Positions 27,623 through 36,927 of a stretch of DNA of 64,000 nucleotides are shown in pieces. The stretch spans positions 1 through 64,000 of the forward strand of contig CAIUMP010000062.1 of NCBI GenBank assembly GCA_903900335.1, in the 5' to 3' direction. Within the stretch, counting starts at the first letter, position 1. Every line of letters starts with the position of its first letter. Under the pieces are notes generated by a model that was given only the letters and a program-made list of their open reading frames with translations, was not told the DNA's origin and did no database searches. The DNA comes from an uncultured Ignavibacteriota bacterium. GTDB taxonomy: Bacteria > Bacteroidota > Ignavibacteria > Palsa-1295. Position numbers and translations under genes: made by a program.

Positions 27623-29377
27623 ATGAGCTTTGTACGCGACGTTCTTAGCTTCCCGCGGCGTATTGGTTACGCTGATGTGGTGGTCTTCGGTGCCCTCGGG
27701 GGCGTCCTGTATTGGCTCGTCCTGATTTCGCGGGAGTGGACGAGTGGCCTGCAACCGCAGAATATCATCCATATTGAATTCCGTTACCTCCCGCTCTACA
27801 CTCTCTACTCCCTCTCTCGTGGGCTTGGAGCGTATATTATTTCGCTTCTATTCACAATCGCCTATGGTTATACGATGGCGCACTCGAAGCGCGCGGAGAA
27901 GCTCATGCTTTCGTTGCTCGATATCTTTCAGAGCGTCCCGATTGTCGCATTCCTGCCGGAGTTAGTGCTCGTATTTGTTTATCTCTTTCCGCACTCAAAT
28001 ATCGGCCTCGAAAGCGCCTCAGTGATAACGATCTTCACCGGTCAGGTCTGGAACATGACGTTCGCATTTTATCACTCGTTGAAAGCCATTCCAACCGACC
28101 TTCGTGATGCATCCGAGAGCTATCATCTCAGCAAAGGGGAGACGCTGTGGCGGCTAGAGCTGCCCGCCAGCGCCATCCCGTTGATCTGGAACTCCATGAT
28201 GTCCATGGCTGGCGGCTGGTTCTTCCTCTCACTCAGCGAGGCCTTTACTTATGGCGGTCGGGACTTCCGATTGCCGGGTATTGGCAGTTATATGTCGGTT
28301 GCCGTGGATAAGGGCAATGTGCCGGCAATGATCGGTGCCGTCGTCGCGATGGGGCTGATGATTATTTTTCTCGATCGTGTCTTATGGCGCCCCTTGGTAA
28401 TTTGGAGCACCAAATTCCGAGTGGAAGAGCTTTCGAGCGAGGTCGAGGGCAAATCGTTCGTATTGGATATTGTGCAGAAATCGGAAGTCCTTCAATTATT
28501 GAATCGTTCGTTCGAACAGCGGCGCAGACGCAGGCAAGAGCGGCGTTCGGTGCAGGAGTTTGCCAATATGAGAGATGAACTCCTACACGAAGCATTCGAT
28601 GCCCCAGTGGCCGTGGAATCACAATTCCGTAAGGTGCTGGGCGTCGGTTTGATGACGATGGTCTTCGGTGCGCTGGCATACGGCATCTTCCGCCTCGCAA
28701 TTGTCTTTTCTACTGAAGTCAGCGGTCCAGATTGGATCACCATACTCGGCGATTCGCTTCTTACCCTGGTCCGTGTGCTCGCAGCAGTTATTCTCGGTGC
28801 CGTCTGGACGATTCCACTCGGTGTGGTGATAGGGATGAACCCCCGCTATTCGCGCAAGCTGCAGCCTGTCGCGCAGTTCTTGTCTTCGTTTCCTGCGCCA
28901 ATGTTCTTCCCATTGTTTATTTTCCTCTTTGTGCATTGGGGAATATCCATCGAGTATGGCTCGATCTTCCTCATGCTACTTGGCACCCAGTGGTATATGC
29001 TCTTCAACGTGATGGCTGGCGCAAGCTCGGTTCCAACCGATTTGCAGGAGATGTTTCACAGCTACAACTTACCGAGAAAAGAGTGGTGGCTAAAGCTGAT
29101 CTTACCCGCCATCTTCCCATCAATTGTAACCGGCGCGATCACAGCGGCTGGTGGCGCGTGGAATGCGAGCATTGTTGCTGAGTTTGTTGCGTATAACCAG
29201 AAGACCTACGCGGCTCATGGAATTGGTGCCTACCTAACTGCGGCTTACCAATCAGGCCAATATGCACTGCTCGGTGCGGGAATTTTCACGCTCTGTTTGA
29301 TGGTGGTACTGCTGAACAAGTTTGTTTGGCGACGGCTGTTCAATCTTGCGCAGGATAGGTATGCGCTAAATGTGTAG
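27623..29377 (+). CDS. Fused two-domain ABC transporter permease (NitT/TauT-like)
   Basis: 584 residues made of two binding-protein-dependent permease domains in one chain (about 60-260 and 365-575), joined by a charged linker (about 260-340, with RRRRRQERR). Each half has an EAA-type loop that docks the ATPase: ASESYHLSKGETLWRLELPA in the first and MFHSYNLPRKEWWLKLILPA in the second. This resembles permeases of the nitrate/sulfonate/taurine family that occur as fused homologues. No ATPase or binding-protein gene is adjacent, so the substrate cannot be given. It lies alone between a terminator and pheS. Confidence 0.85.
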   Translation: MSFVRDVLSFPRRIGYADVVVFGALGGVLYWLVLISREWTSGLQPQNIIHIEFRYLPLYTLYSLSRGLGAYIISLLFTIAYGYTMAHSKRAEKLMLSLLDIFQSVPIVAFLPELVLVFVYLFPHSNIGLESASVITIFTGQVWNMTFAFYHSLKAIPTDLRDASESYHLSKGETLWRLELPASAIPLIWNSMMSMAGGWFFLSLSEAFTYGGRDFRLPGIGSYMSVAVDKGNVPAMIGAVVAMGLMIIFLDRVLWRPLVIWSTKFRVEELSSEVEGKSFVLDIVQKSEVLQLLNRSFEQRRRRRQERRSVQEFANMRDELLHEAFDAPVAVESQFRKVLGVGLMTMVFGALAYGIFRLAIVFSTEVSGPDWITILGDSLLTLVRVLAAVILGAVWTIPLGVVIGMNPRYSRKLQPVAQFLSSFPAPMFFPLFIFLFVHWGISIEYGSIFLMLLGTQWYMLFNVMAGASSVPTDLQEMFHSYNLPRKEWWLKLILPAIFPSIVTGAITAAGGAWNASIVAEFVAYNQKTYAAHGIGAYLTAAYQSGQYALLGAGIFTLCLMVVLLNKFVWRRLFNLAQDRYALNV

Positions 29378-29458
29378 GGACCCTTTCAAAAGCTCCCGAT
29401 CCGGCAATGAGAGCAATCAATAAGGAGTAAATTGACCGGTTCTCTGTTATCCCCTTCC

Positions 29459-30514
29459 ATGACACTCAACGAAATTTCCTCAGTCCGCGAGAAGCTTCTT
29501 GCGGATCTCGACACTCTTACTGGCGCGGACCAGCTTGTGGCATTCCAACTTGCCCATCTCACGCGCAAAGGCACCATCGCATCCATGTTCGACCAGCTCC
29601 GCGATGTGCCAAAAGAGGAGAAGCCTTTTGCCGGCAAAGAGCTGAATGCGCTGCGCCAGCTTGTCGAGGAGCGGTACAAAGAGAAGGAGTCGCTCCTTGG
29701 TGCGACTACTAGTGCCAGCACTCGCTCAACAATTGACCTGACGATGCCCGCGAGGACCGTGCCTGTCACTTCCCCAGGTCATGAGCACCCGCTGATGAAG
29801 ACGCTAAATGAGATGATTTCGATCTTCGAGCGGCTGGGGTTTGCCGTGGAGTACGGGCCCGAGGTAGAGGACGACGAGCACAATTTCGGGAAGCTTAATT
29901 TCGCGCCCGATCATCCTGCGCGGGACATGCAGGATACCTTCTTCGTGAAGCCTTCTGCAGATTGGAAGGCGGGGGAGACTGCGCCATTGCTTCTGAGGAC
30001 CCACACCTCGCCGGTGCAAATTCGCCTGATGGAGCGACAAGCCCCACCCATTCGGGCGATCATGCCTGGACGAGTCTATCGCAACGAAGCCATCAGCGCG
30101 AGAAGTGGTGTGGCGTTCTTCCAACTGGAGGGTCTTGTCATTGACAAGGGCGTCAGTATGGCAGATCTGAAAGGTGTATTGCTATCATTCGCACGGCAGT
30201 TCTTCGGTAGCGACGTAAAGATTCGACTCCGACCGAGCTTCTTCCCGTTCACAGAGCCGAGTGCAGAGGTGGACGTGAGCTGTTACATCTGTGGCGGCAA
30301 AGGATGCCGCGTGTGCAAGAATTCCGGATGGTTGGAGATCGTGGGATCGGGGATGGTTCATCCCAACGTGCTCACGGCATGTGGCATCGACCCGGAAATC
30401 TACACCGGATACGCCTTCGGCTTCGGCATTGACCGCACGGCAATGATGCGATACGGGGTCAGTGACATCCGCGACTTCTTCGAAAACGATTACCGCTTTT
30501 TGGAGCAATTTTGA
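29459..30514 (+). CDS. pheS: Phenylalanine--tRNA ligase alpha subunit
   Basis: 351 residues from the ATG at 29459. A TTG at 29432 preceded by AAGGAG would add nine residues and is a real alternative. N-terminal coiled-coil arm (1-90), then the class II catalytic core: GHEHPLMKTLNEMISIFERLGF, RTHTSPVQIRLM and FGFGIDRTAMMRYGVSD. A Cys cluster CYICGGKGCRVC precedes GWLEIVGSGMVHPNVL, as in many PheS proteins. pheT is not adjacent: it starts about 3 kb downstream, beyond a lipoprotein and an opposite-strand gene. Confidence 0.96.
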   Translation: MTLNEISSVREKLLADLDTLTGADQLVAFQLAHLTRKGTIASMFDQLRDVPKEEKPFAGKELNALRQLVEERYKEKESLLGATTSASTRSTIDLTMPARTVPVTSPGHEHPLMKTLNEMISIFERLGFAVEYGPEVEDDEHNFGKLNFAPDHPARDMQDTFFVKPSADWKAGETAPLLLRTHTSPVQIRLMERQAPPIRAIMPGRVYRNEAISARSGVAFFQLEGLVIDKGVSMADLKGVLLSFARQFFGSDVKIRLRPSFFPFTEPSAEVDVSCYICGGKGCRVCKNSGWLEIVGSGMVHPNVLTACGIDPEIYTGYAFGFGIDRTAMMRYGVSDIRDFFENDYRFLEQF

Positions 30515-30592
30515 GGTGCGCTGGAACGAAACTAAACCTCGTAGCAACTTGCTAATCTAACGCCTTTACTACACAAAAAAACTGAGTGTGTT

Positions 30593-31939
30593 ATGAAAGC
30601 ATCTCTATTGCTAGCGACCGTTCTGGTTTCTTCATCGTTCCTGGTTATGGCAGGCTGTTCCAGCACGGTGTCGCCTCCTGCGAATTCTCCTAAGCTGAGC
30701 GTACCAGCAACGATCGAGTTTGGCAAAGTTAGGGTAGGCTTGACCAAAGACACAAGCGTGCGATTTACGAACAATGGCACGGATGCGCTCTCGATCACCT
30801 CGCAAGGATTCAGCGCCTCTCAGTTCAGGCTGGCAGATACATCGCAGCGAACGCTGAAGATAGATGCTGGCGGCTATCAGGATGTCAGGATTCGATTCAT
30901 GCCGACAGACTCGAACTCTGTTGCCGCGAATGATACGATCAACTCCAACGCCGGCGCAACCGTAATGGCGCTCCACGGGGGCGGAATCGCATTGACCCGG
31001 ACGCTTTCCATGCCGGCTACCATTGATTTTGGAAGCGTTCGCCTTGGATTATGCGAGGATTCAATGCTCGGCATGCCGCGCGACACCTTGCTTGTAATGC
31101 GCAATAGTGGCAACGATACCCTCCGAATCTCTTCCGTCACAGCGCAGCCGCCATGGTTCACTGTGATTTCCTGGTCGCATACCATCGCGCCCGGTGACTC
31201 AGGCTTGGCTCGATTACGGTTCTGTCCGATGCAATTGGGAGTAGTTGCTGGTACTATTACCGTTGCCAGTAATGCGACTTCGGACTCTATCCTGACCATT
31301 ACAACGAGCGGAAACGGCCTTCGCTACACACCTGGAGTTGGCTCCGTTTATACATTTTTCGCGGCGGTTGATTCTCTTGATCCTGCAACAAGGAAGACGG
31401 TCTTCATTGGGGCACCAGGCTTCCACTTCGATACTATCCGTTCGACGAACGCAACATTTGCCGGACAAGGTGGACTCATCGAAGTGAGTGATCCTGGCCC
31501 ACATGATGGGTACTACAAGATCCTGCCAAATGGGGATGTATTCATGTATGGAGATGGAGCGCCAGCTGCGAAAAACGTATTTTTCGGATCGGGATGGTGG
31601 ACTCTTCCAATGGGCTCACACTCTACGAACGTCTCGCTGTTTACCGGTGACACGATGGTAAACGGCGGTGCGATCAAACTACATCTGGAAATAGTGGGAA
31701 GCTACTTGGGTGATACCACGATTACCGTCGGGTCACGACAATTTCCAGGCTCGATCCTTCAAATCGTGCAAACTGGCACCTACGGTCCTTCTTCCAAGCC
31801 CAATTATCAGAAGGGTGTGCAATTCATCTTCTTGCCAGCTCTTGGATATGTTGGCATGAAGGGGTTTGTCGAGTATTCGCCCGTCCTGAACGCAAACCGG
31901 GGCGCGGTTGCAGGCCTGACGGCTTACATGCTCCGTTAG
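30593..31939 (+). CDS. Lipoprotein with two ASH (choice-of-anchor D) domains
   Basis: 448 residues. Signal peptide with lipobox VMAGC (Cys22), so it is anchored to a membrane. Two ASH-type immunoglobulin-like domains follow: residues about 35-130 (LSVPATIEFGKVRVGLTKD) and 135-250 (LSMPATIDFGSVRLGLCED), then an unrelated C-terminal region of about 190 residues with no recognised family (VYTFFAAVDSLDPATRKTVF, GFVEYSPVLNANRGAVAG). The ASH part is related to the repeats of the protein at 6416-9205, but there is no type IX sorting domain here. Role unknown; probably an envelope protein. Confidence 0.8.
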   Translation: MKASLLLATVLVSSSFLVMAGCSSTVSPPANSPKLSVPATIEFGKVRVGLTKDTSVRFTNNGTDALSITSQGFSASQFRLADTSQRTLKIDAGGYQDVRIRFMPTDSNSVAANDTINSNAGATVMALHGGGIALTRTLSMPATIDFGSVRLGLCEDSMLGMPRDTLLVMRNSGNDTLRISSVTAQPPWFTVISWSHTIAPGDSGLARLRFCPMQLGVVAGTITVASNATSDSILTITTSGNGLRYTPGVGSVYTFFAAVDSLDPATRKTVFIGAPGFHFDTIRSTNATFAGQGGLIEVSDPGPHDGYYKILPNGDVFMYGDGAPAAKNVFFGSGWWTLPMGSHSTNVSLFTGDTMVNGGAIKLHLEIVGSYLGDTTITVGSRQFPGSILQIVQTGTYGPSSKPNYQKGVQFIFLPALGYVGMKGFVEYSPVLNANRGAVAGLTAYMLR

Positions 31940-31965
31940 TTTTAAATGAGATTTTTCATCGGGGG

Positions 31966-33354
31966 TTAGCTCCCTGCCAGCGCCTGTACAAAAGGGAACG
32001 GGGTTTTTGCGTAAATATCTTCGCGAACGATCTTGGCGAGGATGTCCACGGCGGTATCCACCTCTTCGAGTGTGTTGTAGAAGTAAAAACTTAAGCGGCA
32101 GCTTGCTGGGATCACGAGGGAGTGATGTGCGAGCGCTGCACAGTGGCAGCCTGCACGCGACTCCACCCCGAATTCGTTGAGCGCCTCAGCCAATCCATGC
32201 GCGCTTCGTCCATCTACGTTGAATGCCACCAGTGAAGTACGGCGTTTGGCTACTTTTGACCCGTAGATTTGCAGCCCCTCGATCTCCGACAGCTTTTCCA
32301 GTGCGCGCTCCGTTAGTGAGCAGTTATAAGAGGTGATCCGATCCATCGCTTCTCGAACAGCTTCCCGTTCTATCTTCTTGTCCGACATGAAATAGACATC
32401 CTCACCGGGATTGAGCGCGAGATCGAGGAGGATTCGGAATGCCTGTGCAGAAACAATGGCACCAAGTATATTGGGAGTCCCGGCACTGAATTTCCATGGC
32501 AACTCATTGTAGCCAACTCGTTCAGGAGAGACTTGCCCGTTGCCGACCATATCGCCGCCGTAGAGAAACGGATTCATCTGTTCAAGCAGGTGCTCTTTGC
32601 CATAGAGCACTCCTACTCCAAACGGCGCCAGAATCTTGTGGAAGGAAAAGGACATGAAATCAACGTCCAGATCCACGACATCGACGTACGTGCTAGGGAC
32701 AAGCTGCGCGCCATCAATGAGGAGCCAGGACTTCCGCTCGCCGTTTGGCTGCCGATAGCCACTAGCGTTTGCAATCTCGCGAATTTTCTTTACGGGGTTC
32801 TTCGTACCATAAAAATTGGAGGCCCCGCTGGCGCAGACCAGCTTCGTACGATCGTCCACAAGGGAGGCCATATGATCGAGATCAAGTTCACCCGTCTCCG
32901 CATCAACATTGACGATCCGATACTCAACATTCCTAGCGAACTTCGGCAAAATCTCGCGGCACATCGCATACCACGGGACGAAATTCGAATTGTGCTCCAT
33001 CATCGTGGTGACGATGTTGTCCCCATCCCGGAACTCGGTCAGCATGGAGTACATCACCAGATTATGGGCTTCCGTCGTGTTTCGGCCGATTACGATATTT
33101 CGGCGGCTAGGCGCACCGATGAAGTCCGCGATGGTATCATATGCCTTCTCGAACAGCTCAGTCATCTCCCGCGACGCGGTTGACTGCCCCCGGTGGACAT
33201 TCTCGTAATCGGGGGAGAGTTGGCGGTAAAGATCCGCGAGTTTCTTTGGGGGCTGCGTACTGGCCGCGTTATTTGTGACGATGCGCCCTTTCGTGATCGA
33301 AGGGAAGTGCTTTCGGATAGCTTGAACGTCTAATGTACACTTCGGCTCAATCAT
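31966..33354 (-). CDS. Aminotransferase class V, cysteine desulfurase (SufS)-like
   Basis: 462 residues, PLP-dependent. PLP-binding His/Asp region at SWLLIDGAQLVPSTYVDV, Schiff-base Lys in FMSFSFHKILAPFGVG, and a candidate catalytic Cys in ESRAGCHCAALAHH near residue 400. These fit the SufS/CsdA branch, which takes sulfur from cysteine for Fe-S clusters, but the flanking SUF genes are missing and the protein is about 50 residues longer than SufS. Related enzymes of this class act on other amino acids, so desulfurase activity is a family-level guess. The single gene points against its neighbours. Confidence 0.82.
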   Translation of the reverse strand: MIEPKCTLDVQAIRKHFPSITKGRIVTNNAASTQPPKKLADLYRQLSPDYENVHRGQSTASREMTELFEKAYDTIADFIGAPSRRNIVIGRNTTEAHNLVMYSMLTEFRDGDNIVTTMMEHNSNFVPWYAMCREILPKFARNVEYRIVNVDAETGELDLDHMASLVDDRTKLVCASGASNFYGTKNPVKKIREIANASGYRQPNGERKSWLLIDGAQLVPSTYVDVVDLDVDFMSFSFHKILAPFGVGVLYGKEHLLEQMNPFLYGGDMVGNGQVSPERVGYNELPWKFSAGTPNILGAIVSAQAFRILLDLALNPGEDVYFMSDKKIEREAVREAMDRITSYNCSLTERALEKLSEIEGLQIYGSKVAKRRTSLVAFNVDGRSAHGLAEALNEFGVESRAGCHCAALAHHSLVIPASCRLSFYFYNTLEEVDTAVDILAKIVREDIYAKTPFPFVQALAGS

Positions 33355-33510
33355 AATGAGAGTATGAAAATATTCGCTGGCGATAAACGGTGAATGCGGT
33401 TTGTGCGTTTGATGGTGCGATAATTTATGGAAGGGGATGAACGTTCCCTGTCTCGGGTGGATTTCCGATAAGCCCAGTAGCCGAAGCGGTCGGCGTTGGC
33501 AAGCGTGTCG

Positions 33511-33518
33511 TATATTTG
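33511..33518 (+). promoter_or_regulatory. Bacteroidetes-type -7 element at pheT start
   Basis: TATATTTG (consensus TAnnTTTG) ends five bases before the pheT ATG at 33524. If used, transcription would begin at or next to the start codon. No well-placed -33 TTG was found. Confidence 0.45.
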
Positions 33519-33523
33519 AACTA

Positions 33524-35950
33524 ATGCGAATCTCACTGAACTGGCTTTCCGACTACATCAGGATCCCATTTACTCCGGACGAACTTGCGGAGCGATTGAC
33601 GATGCTTGGCCTCGAAATTGACGCCATCGAGCGCCCGGGGGAGCGGATGGATAAGGTTGTGGTCGGGGAAGTTGTCGAACTTACCCCGCATCCAAACGCG
33701 GATAAGCTACGGCTGGCACGGGTTTCAGTGGGCGCCGAAACCCCGCTTAGGATCGTCTGTGGGGCGCCAAATGTGGCTGTGGGACAAAAAGTACCAGTGG
33801 CACTGATCGGCGCAGATCTGGGTGAAGGCTTCATAATTAAGAAGTCGAAAATCAGGGGCGAGACGAGCGAGGGGATGATATGTTCTGAGCGGGAGCTGGG
33901 CATTTCAGAGAAGCACGAAGGAATTTGGGTGTTGCCACGGGAGCTTGCTGTCGGAAGCAACCTCGCAGTTGCCCTGGGCTTGAATGATACCGTTTTCGAA
34001 ATCGGTATCACTCCAAATCGAGCTGACTGCCTTAGCCATATTGGTATTGCGCGAGAAGTAAGAGCGATCACTGGCGAGAAACTCACACTTCCGGCACCAA
34101 CGATCGCAAATATTGGTGGGGCGCTCGCGAATGAAGTCCGAATCTCACTTCCGCAACCGGATCTTTGCCCGAGGTATGTCGCGAAGATGATAAGAGGTGT
34201 GACGGTGAGGCCGTCCCCGGAATGGCTTCAGCGGAGACTGGAGGCCGTGGGGCTCCGGCCGAGAAACAATGTTGTGGATGTGACGAACTTCGTGTTAATG
34301 GAGTGTGGTCATCCGCTGCACGCATTTGACTTCGATACGGTCGAGAAGGGGGAGATCGTAGTCCGGACTGCTGCTGGCTTTGCAACGGAGTATGTTACCC
34401 TTGACGGCAAAACGCGAAAGCTTCCCTCGGATGCACTCCTTATTACAGACGGCAAGAAACCGCTTGGCATTGCTGGGATAATGGGTGGAGAGAATTCGGA
34501 GATTCGAGACACTACCACCAATGTTTTGATCGAGTCCGCCTATTTCAATCCAAGCTCTATTCGCAGGACCGCTAAACAAATGGGGCTCTCGACCGATGCA
34601 TCATACCGCTTTGAGCGCGGTACGAACTTTGATGTGTTGATGGGAGCCGCTGAGCGGGCGGCACATATGATAGTTGAATTGGGCGGCGGGGAGATCGTCG
34701 AAGGCTTGATTGACAAGTATCCGACTGCTCTAGTGCACAAGGAGTTCAAATTTCGCCCATCGAGGGCCGATCTATTATTGGGATTCGCTGTCCCCCGCCA
34801 GCGAATGCAGGAGGTCTTTGCTCGTCTCGATATTGAGTTAGAGCAGATGAACGAGGACTTATGGGAATTGCATATCCCATCATACCGTGTTGACCTAGAG
34901 CGCGAAGAGGATGCAATCGAAGAAATTGCCCGCGTTGTGGGATACGACCAAATTCCGATCAGCACGTTCGAGCGCGCGCCACTTACGGGGCTTCGCGACC
35001 CCCTGAAACGAAAGGAGTTCGATGAGATTCTCCGTTCGACGTTGCTTGCCCTTGGCGCCATCGAATGCGTATCGGTCCCGCTTGTCAGTGCAAAGGATGC
35101 AAAGAATTTCCATGAGCATCCCGTCGAGCTGATCAATCCACTGAACGAAGAGAAGGACAGGATGCGCAGTAGCATCGCTATCAACTTGCTGGACGCAGCA
35201 AGACATAATCAGCGATTTGGAGCACAAGGCCAGCGCCTCTTTGAGACTGGAAATGTCTTCCACTATTCAAGCAGCCCAGAGGCACTTGGAAATGTTAAGC
35301 AGGGGGCAGAGCTTGGGGTATTGATAACTGGAGTTCAGGAGCCCAAGACCGCGTATAATGCCACCTCGATAGGAGCCGACATTCAGATGATGAAAGGCCT
35401 CACGGAAGCTTTGGCCGCACGAGCGGGAATTGGTCCTCTCCGGTACGAGGTATCAAGTGAACGCTATTTGGAGCCGAATGAGAGCTTGGGTGTCTGCGCT
35501 GGGGAGATACGGATCGGAAACATCGGGAGGCTCTCTGCGGCGGTATCCAAAGAGTACGACCTTCGTCAGAATGCCTGGATCGGACTCTTTGATTATGAAC
35601 TACTTTTTCAACTTGCTCGTAACGCTCGGCTTAAGCCAAAGCAAGTGAATCCTCTGCCGAAGTATCCATCGGTTGAACGCGACATCGCGCTCGTCCTTAA
35701 ATCAGACGTTACAGCGAGAAGTGTGGAAGAGTGTATTCATTCTGCGAGCCCCAGTAAGCTACTCCAAAGCGTTCGCTTATTCGACGAATTTCGCTCCCCG
35801 GAAATGAAGACGATGGGGGAGAGGAGTCTTGCACTCAATCTAGTCTTTCGCTCGGAAGATCGGACCTTGGAAGAACGCGAGGTGGACGACCTTATCTTTT
35901 TAATAATAAAGCGGTTAGAGTCCGAACTTCACGCGCGCCTTCGCGTTTAG
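33524..35950 (+). CDS. pheT: Phenylalanine--tRNA ligase beta subunit
   Basis: 808 residues from the ATG at 33524 (MRISLNWLSDYI, the standard PheT beginning). The frame is open a further 29 codons upstream but that part is unlike PheT. Domains in order: EMAP-like tRNA-binding (about 40-150, ELTPHPNADKLRLARV and GETSEGMICSERELG), B3/B4 editing, B5 (about 400-475), a catalytic-like core, and a C-terminal FDX-ACB anticodon-binding domain (LPKYPSVERDIALVL to the end). It is followed closely by a coiled-coil gene and zapA, an order often seen in Bacteroidota. Confidence 0.96.
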   Translation: MRISLNWLSDYIRIPFTPDELAERLTMLGLEIDAIERPGERMDKVVVGEVVELTPHPNADKLRLARVSVGAETPLRIVCGAPNVAVGQKVPVALIGADLGEGFIIKKSKIRGETSEGMICSERELGISEKHEGIWVLPRELAVGSNLAVALGLNDTVFEIGITPNRADCLSHIGIAREVRAITGEKLTLPAPTIANIGGALANEVRISLPQPDLCPRYVAKMIRGVTVRPSPEWLQRRLEAVGLRPRNNVVDVTNFVLMECGHPLHAFDFDTVEKGEIVVRTAAGFATEYVTLDGKTRKLPSDALLITDGKKPLGIAGIMGGENSEIRDTTTNVLIESAYFNPSSIRRTAKQMGLSTDASYRFERGTNFDVLMGAAERAAHMIVELGGGEIVEGLIDKYPTALVHKEFKFRPSRADLLLGFAVPRQRMQEVFARLDIELEQMNEDLWELHIPSYRVDLEREEDAIEEIARVVGYDQIPISTFERAPLTGLRDPLKRKEFDEILRSTLLALGAIECVSVPLVSAKDAKNFHEHPVELINPLNEEKDRMRSSIAINLLDAARHNQRFGAQGQRLFETGNVFHYSSSPEALGNVKQGAELGVLITGVQEPKTAYNATSIGADIQMMKGLTEALAARAGIGPLRYEVSSERYLEPNESLGVCAGEIRIGNIGRLSAAVSKEYDLRQNAWIGLFDYELLFQLARNARLKPKQVNPLPKYPSVERDIALVLKSDVTARSVEECIHSASPSKLLQSVRLFDEFRSPEMKTMGERSLALNLVFRSEDRTLEEREVDDLIFLIIKRLESELHARLRV

Positions 35951-35990
35951 AAGAGCGCAAAGCTTCCTGAAATTTCCAACTTTCCGAGGA

Positions 35991-36620
35991 ATGACACCTG
36001 CTGAATCGAGAGAGATCACCTTGTCCCTGAGCCGCGAGCGTTTGGCTCGAGCTATCACGAAATTCGAACGCGTTTCGCGGGATGCCGTCGAGACCATATC
36101 TGGGCTTCGTCAGGAGAAGCTCGGGCTGGAAAAGCGCCTATCAGATCTGAGCAAACTCTTTGACCAGGAGCGCTCGAATTTTGAGCAGAGAGTGGCGCTT
36201 CTTTCTAGCTCCAAGTCAGAGGCAGAAGAGCGTGTTAAAGCTTTTCAAGAACTTACTGCTCGCCTAAATGATCAGGATCGCCTGATGAATGAGCAGTTGA
36301 GCATGATTAGCCAATTAGAAGAAGAACTGGCGAATAGGGCGGGACAATTGCGGGACCGAGTAGAATTGGAAGCTGCTTGGAAGAACGAGATGGAGGAGTG
36401 GCGCTCTAGAGTAACTCAGTTGGAGAGCCATTTGGAGGCTACCGAAGCCGAGCGGGATGCGCTTGTGGCCGATCGGTCTAAGCGGGAGAGCGAGGACGCG
36501 CGATTTGCCCTGAAGTTGACATCAGAAGAGCGTGACCTTGCAGCTACCGCAATCGATGCGGTGTTGGATCAACTCGGCGTGATGGAGTCCCGGATCGTAG
36601 CTGGTGTAGAGAATAATTGA
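35991..36620 (+). CDS. Coiled-coil protein next to zapA
   Basis: 209 residues, almost wholly predicted coiled coil (long runs of E, R, L and Q, such as EKRLSDLSKLFDQERSNFEQRV and LEATEAERDALVADRSK), with no signal peptide or membrane segment. It lies 40 bases after pheT and 11 before zapA. Proteins of this shape and position are commonly ZapB-like partners in division-ring assembly; that role is inferred from position only, as sequence of coiled coils says little. Confidence 0.72.
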   Translation: MTPAESREITLSLSRERLARAITKFERVSRDAVETISGLRQEKLGLEKRLSDLSKLFDQERSNFEQRVALLSSSKSEAEERVKAFQELTARLNDQDRLMNEQLSMISQLEEELANRAGQLRDRVELEAAWKNEMEEWRSRVTQLESHLEATEAERDALVADRSKRESEDARFALKLTSEERDLAATAIDAVLDQLGVMESRIVAGVENN

Positions 36621-36631
36621 ACAATTAAGCA

Positions 36632-36916
36632 ATGGCACAAACAGTAAAAGTAAGTATTCTCGGGGCTGAGTATCCCTTGCGCTCGAATGATGAAGTACTT
36701 ACTCTGCAGCTTGCTGCCGACGTGGATTCCCAACTTCGGGAGTTTCAGGCCAAGCTGCCCGCACAATCCACGACCACCCTCGCCGTACTGACGGCACTGA
36801 ACTTTGCAGAGCAGGAAGCTCATGCGCTTGAGAACGAACGCAGGGAGGTCGACCGCGTGGCGCATGAGATAGAGACTGTGACCCTGGCCCTCGAAAAGGC
36901 ATTGGAATCAGAGTGA
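36632..36916 (+). CDS. zapA: Cell division protein ZapA
   Basis: 94 residues: an N-terminal VKVSILGAEYPLRSNDEVLTLQLAADVDSQL (residues 5-35; a beta-strand pair and helix typical of ZapA) followed by a long coiled-coil helix to the C-terminus. ZapA binds FtsZ and promotes bundling at the septum. It is the last gene of the pheT-coiled coil-zapA set; a gene on the other strand ends 11 bases later, with no room for a separate RNA gene between. Confidence 0.88.
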   Translation: MAQTVKVSILGAEYPLRSNDEVLTLQLAADVDSQLREFQAKLPAQSTTTLAVLTALNFAEQEAHALENERREVDRVAHEIETVTLALEKALESE

Positions 36917-36927
36917 GAATTAGTACC

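Noticed and set aside
33437-33523. N-terminal extension of pheT
   Set aside because: The first 29 codons are unlike any PheT, and the conserved MRISLNWLSDYI begins at 33524 with a promoter element just before it.
34540-35184. 214-codon minus-strand frame opposite pheT
   Set aside because: Ser/Arg-rich translation typical of antisense frames; pheT is intact.
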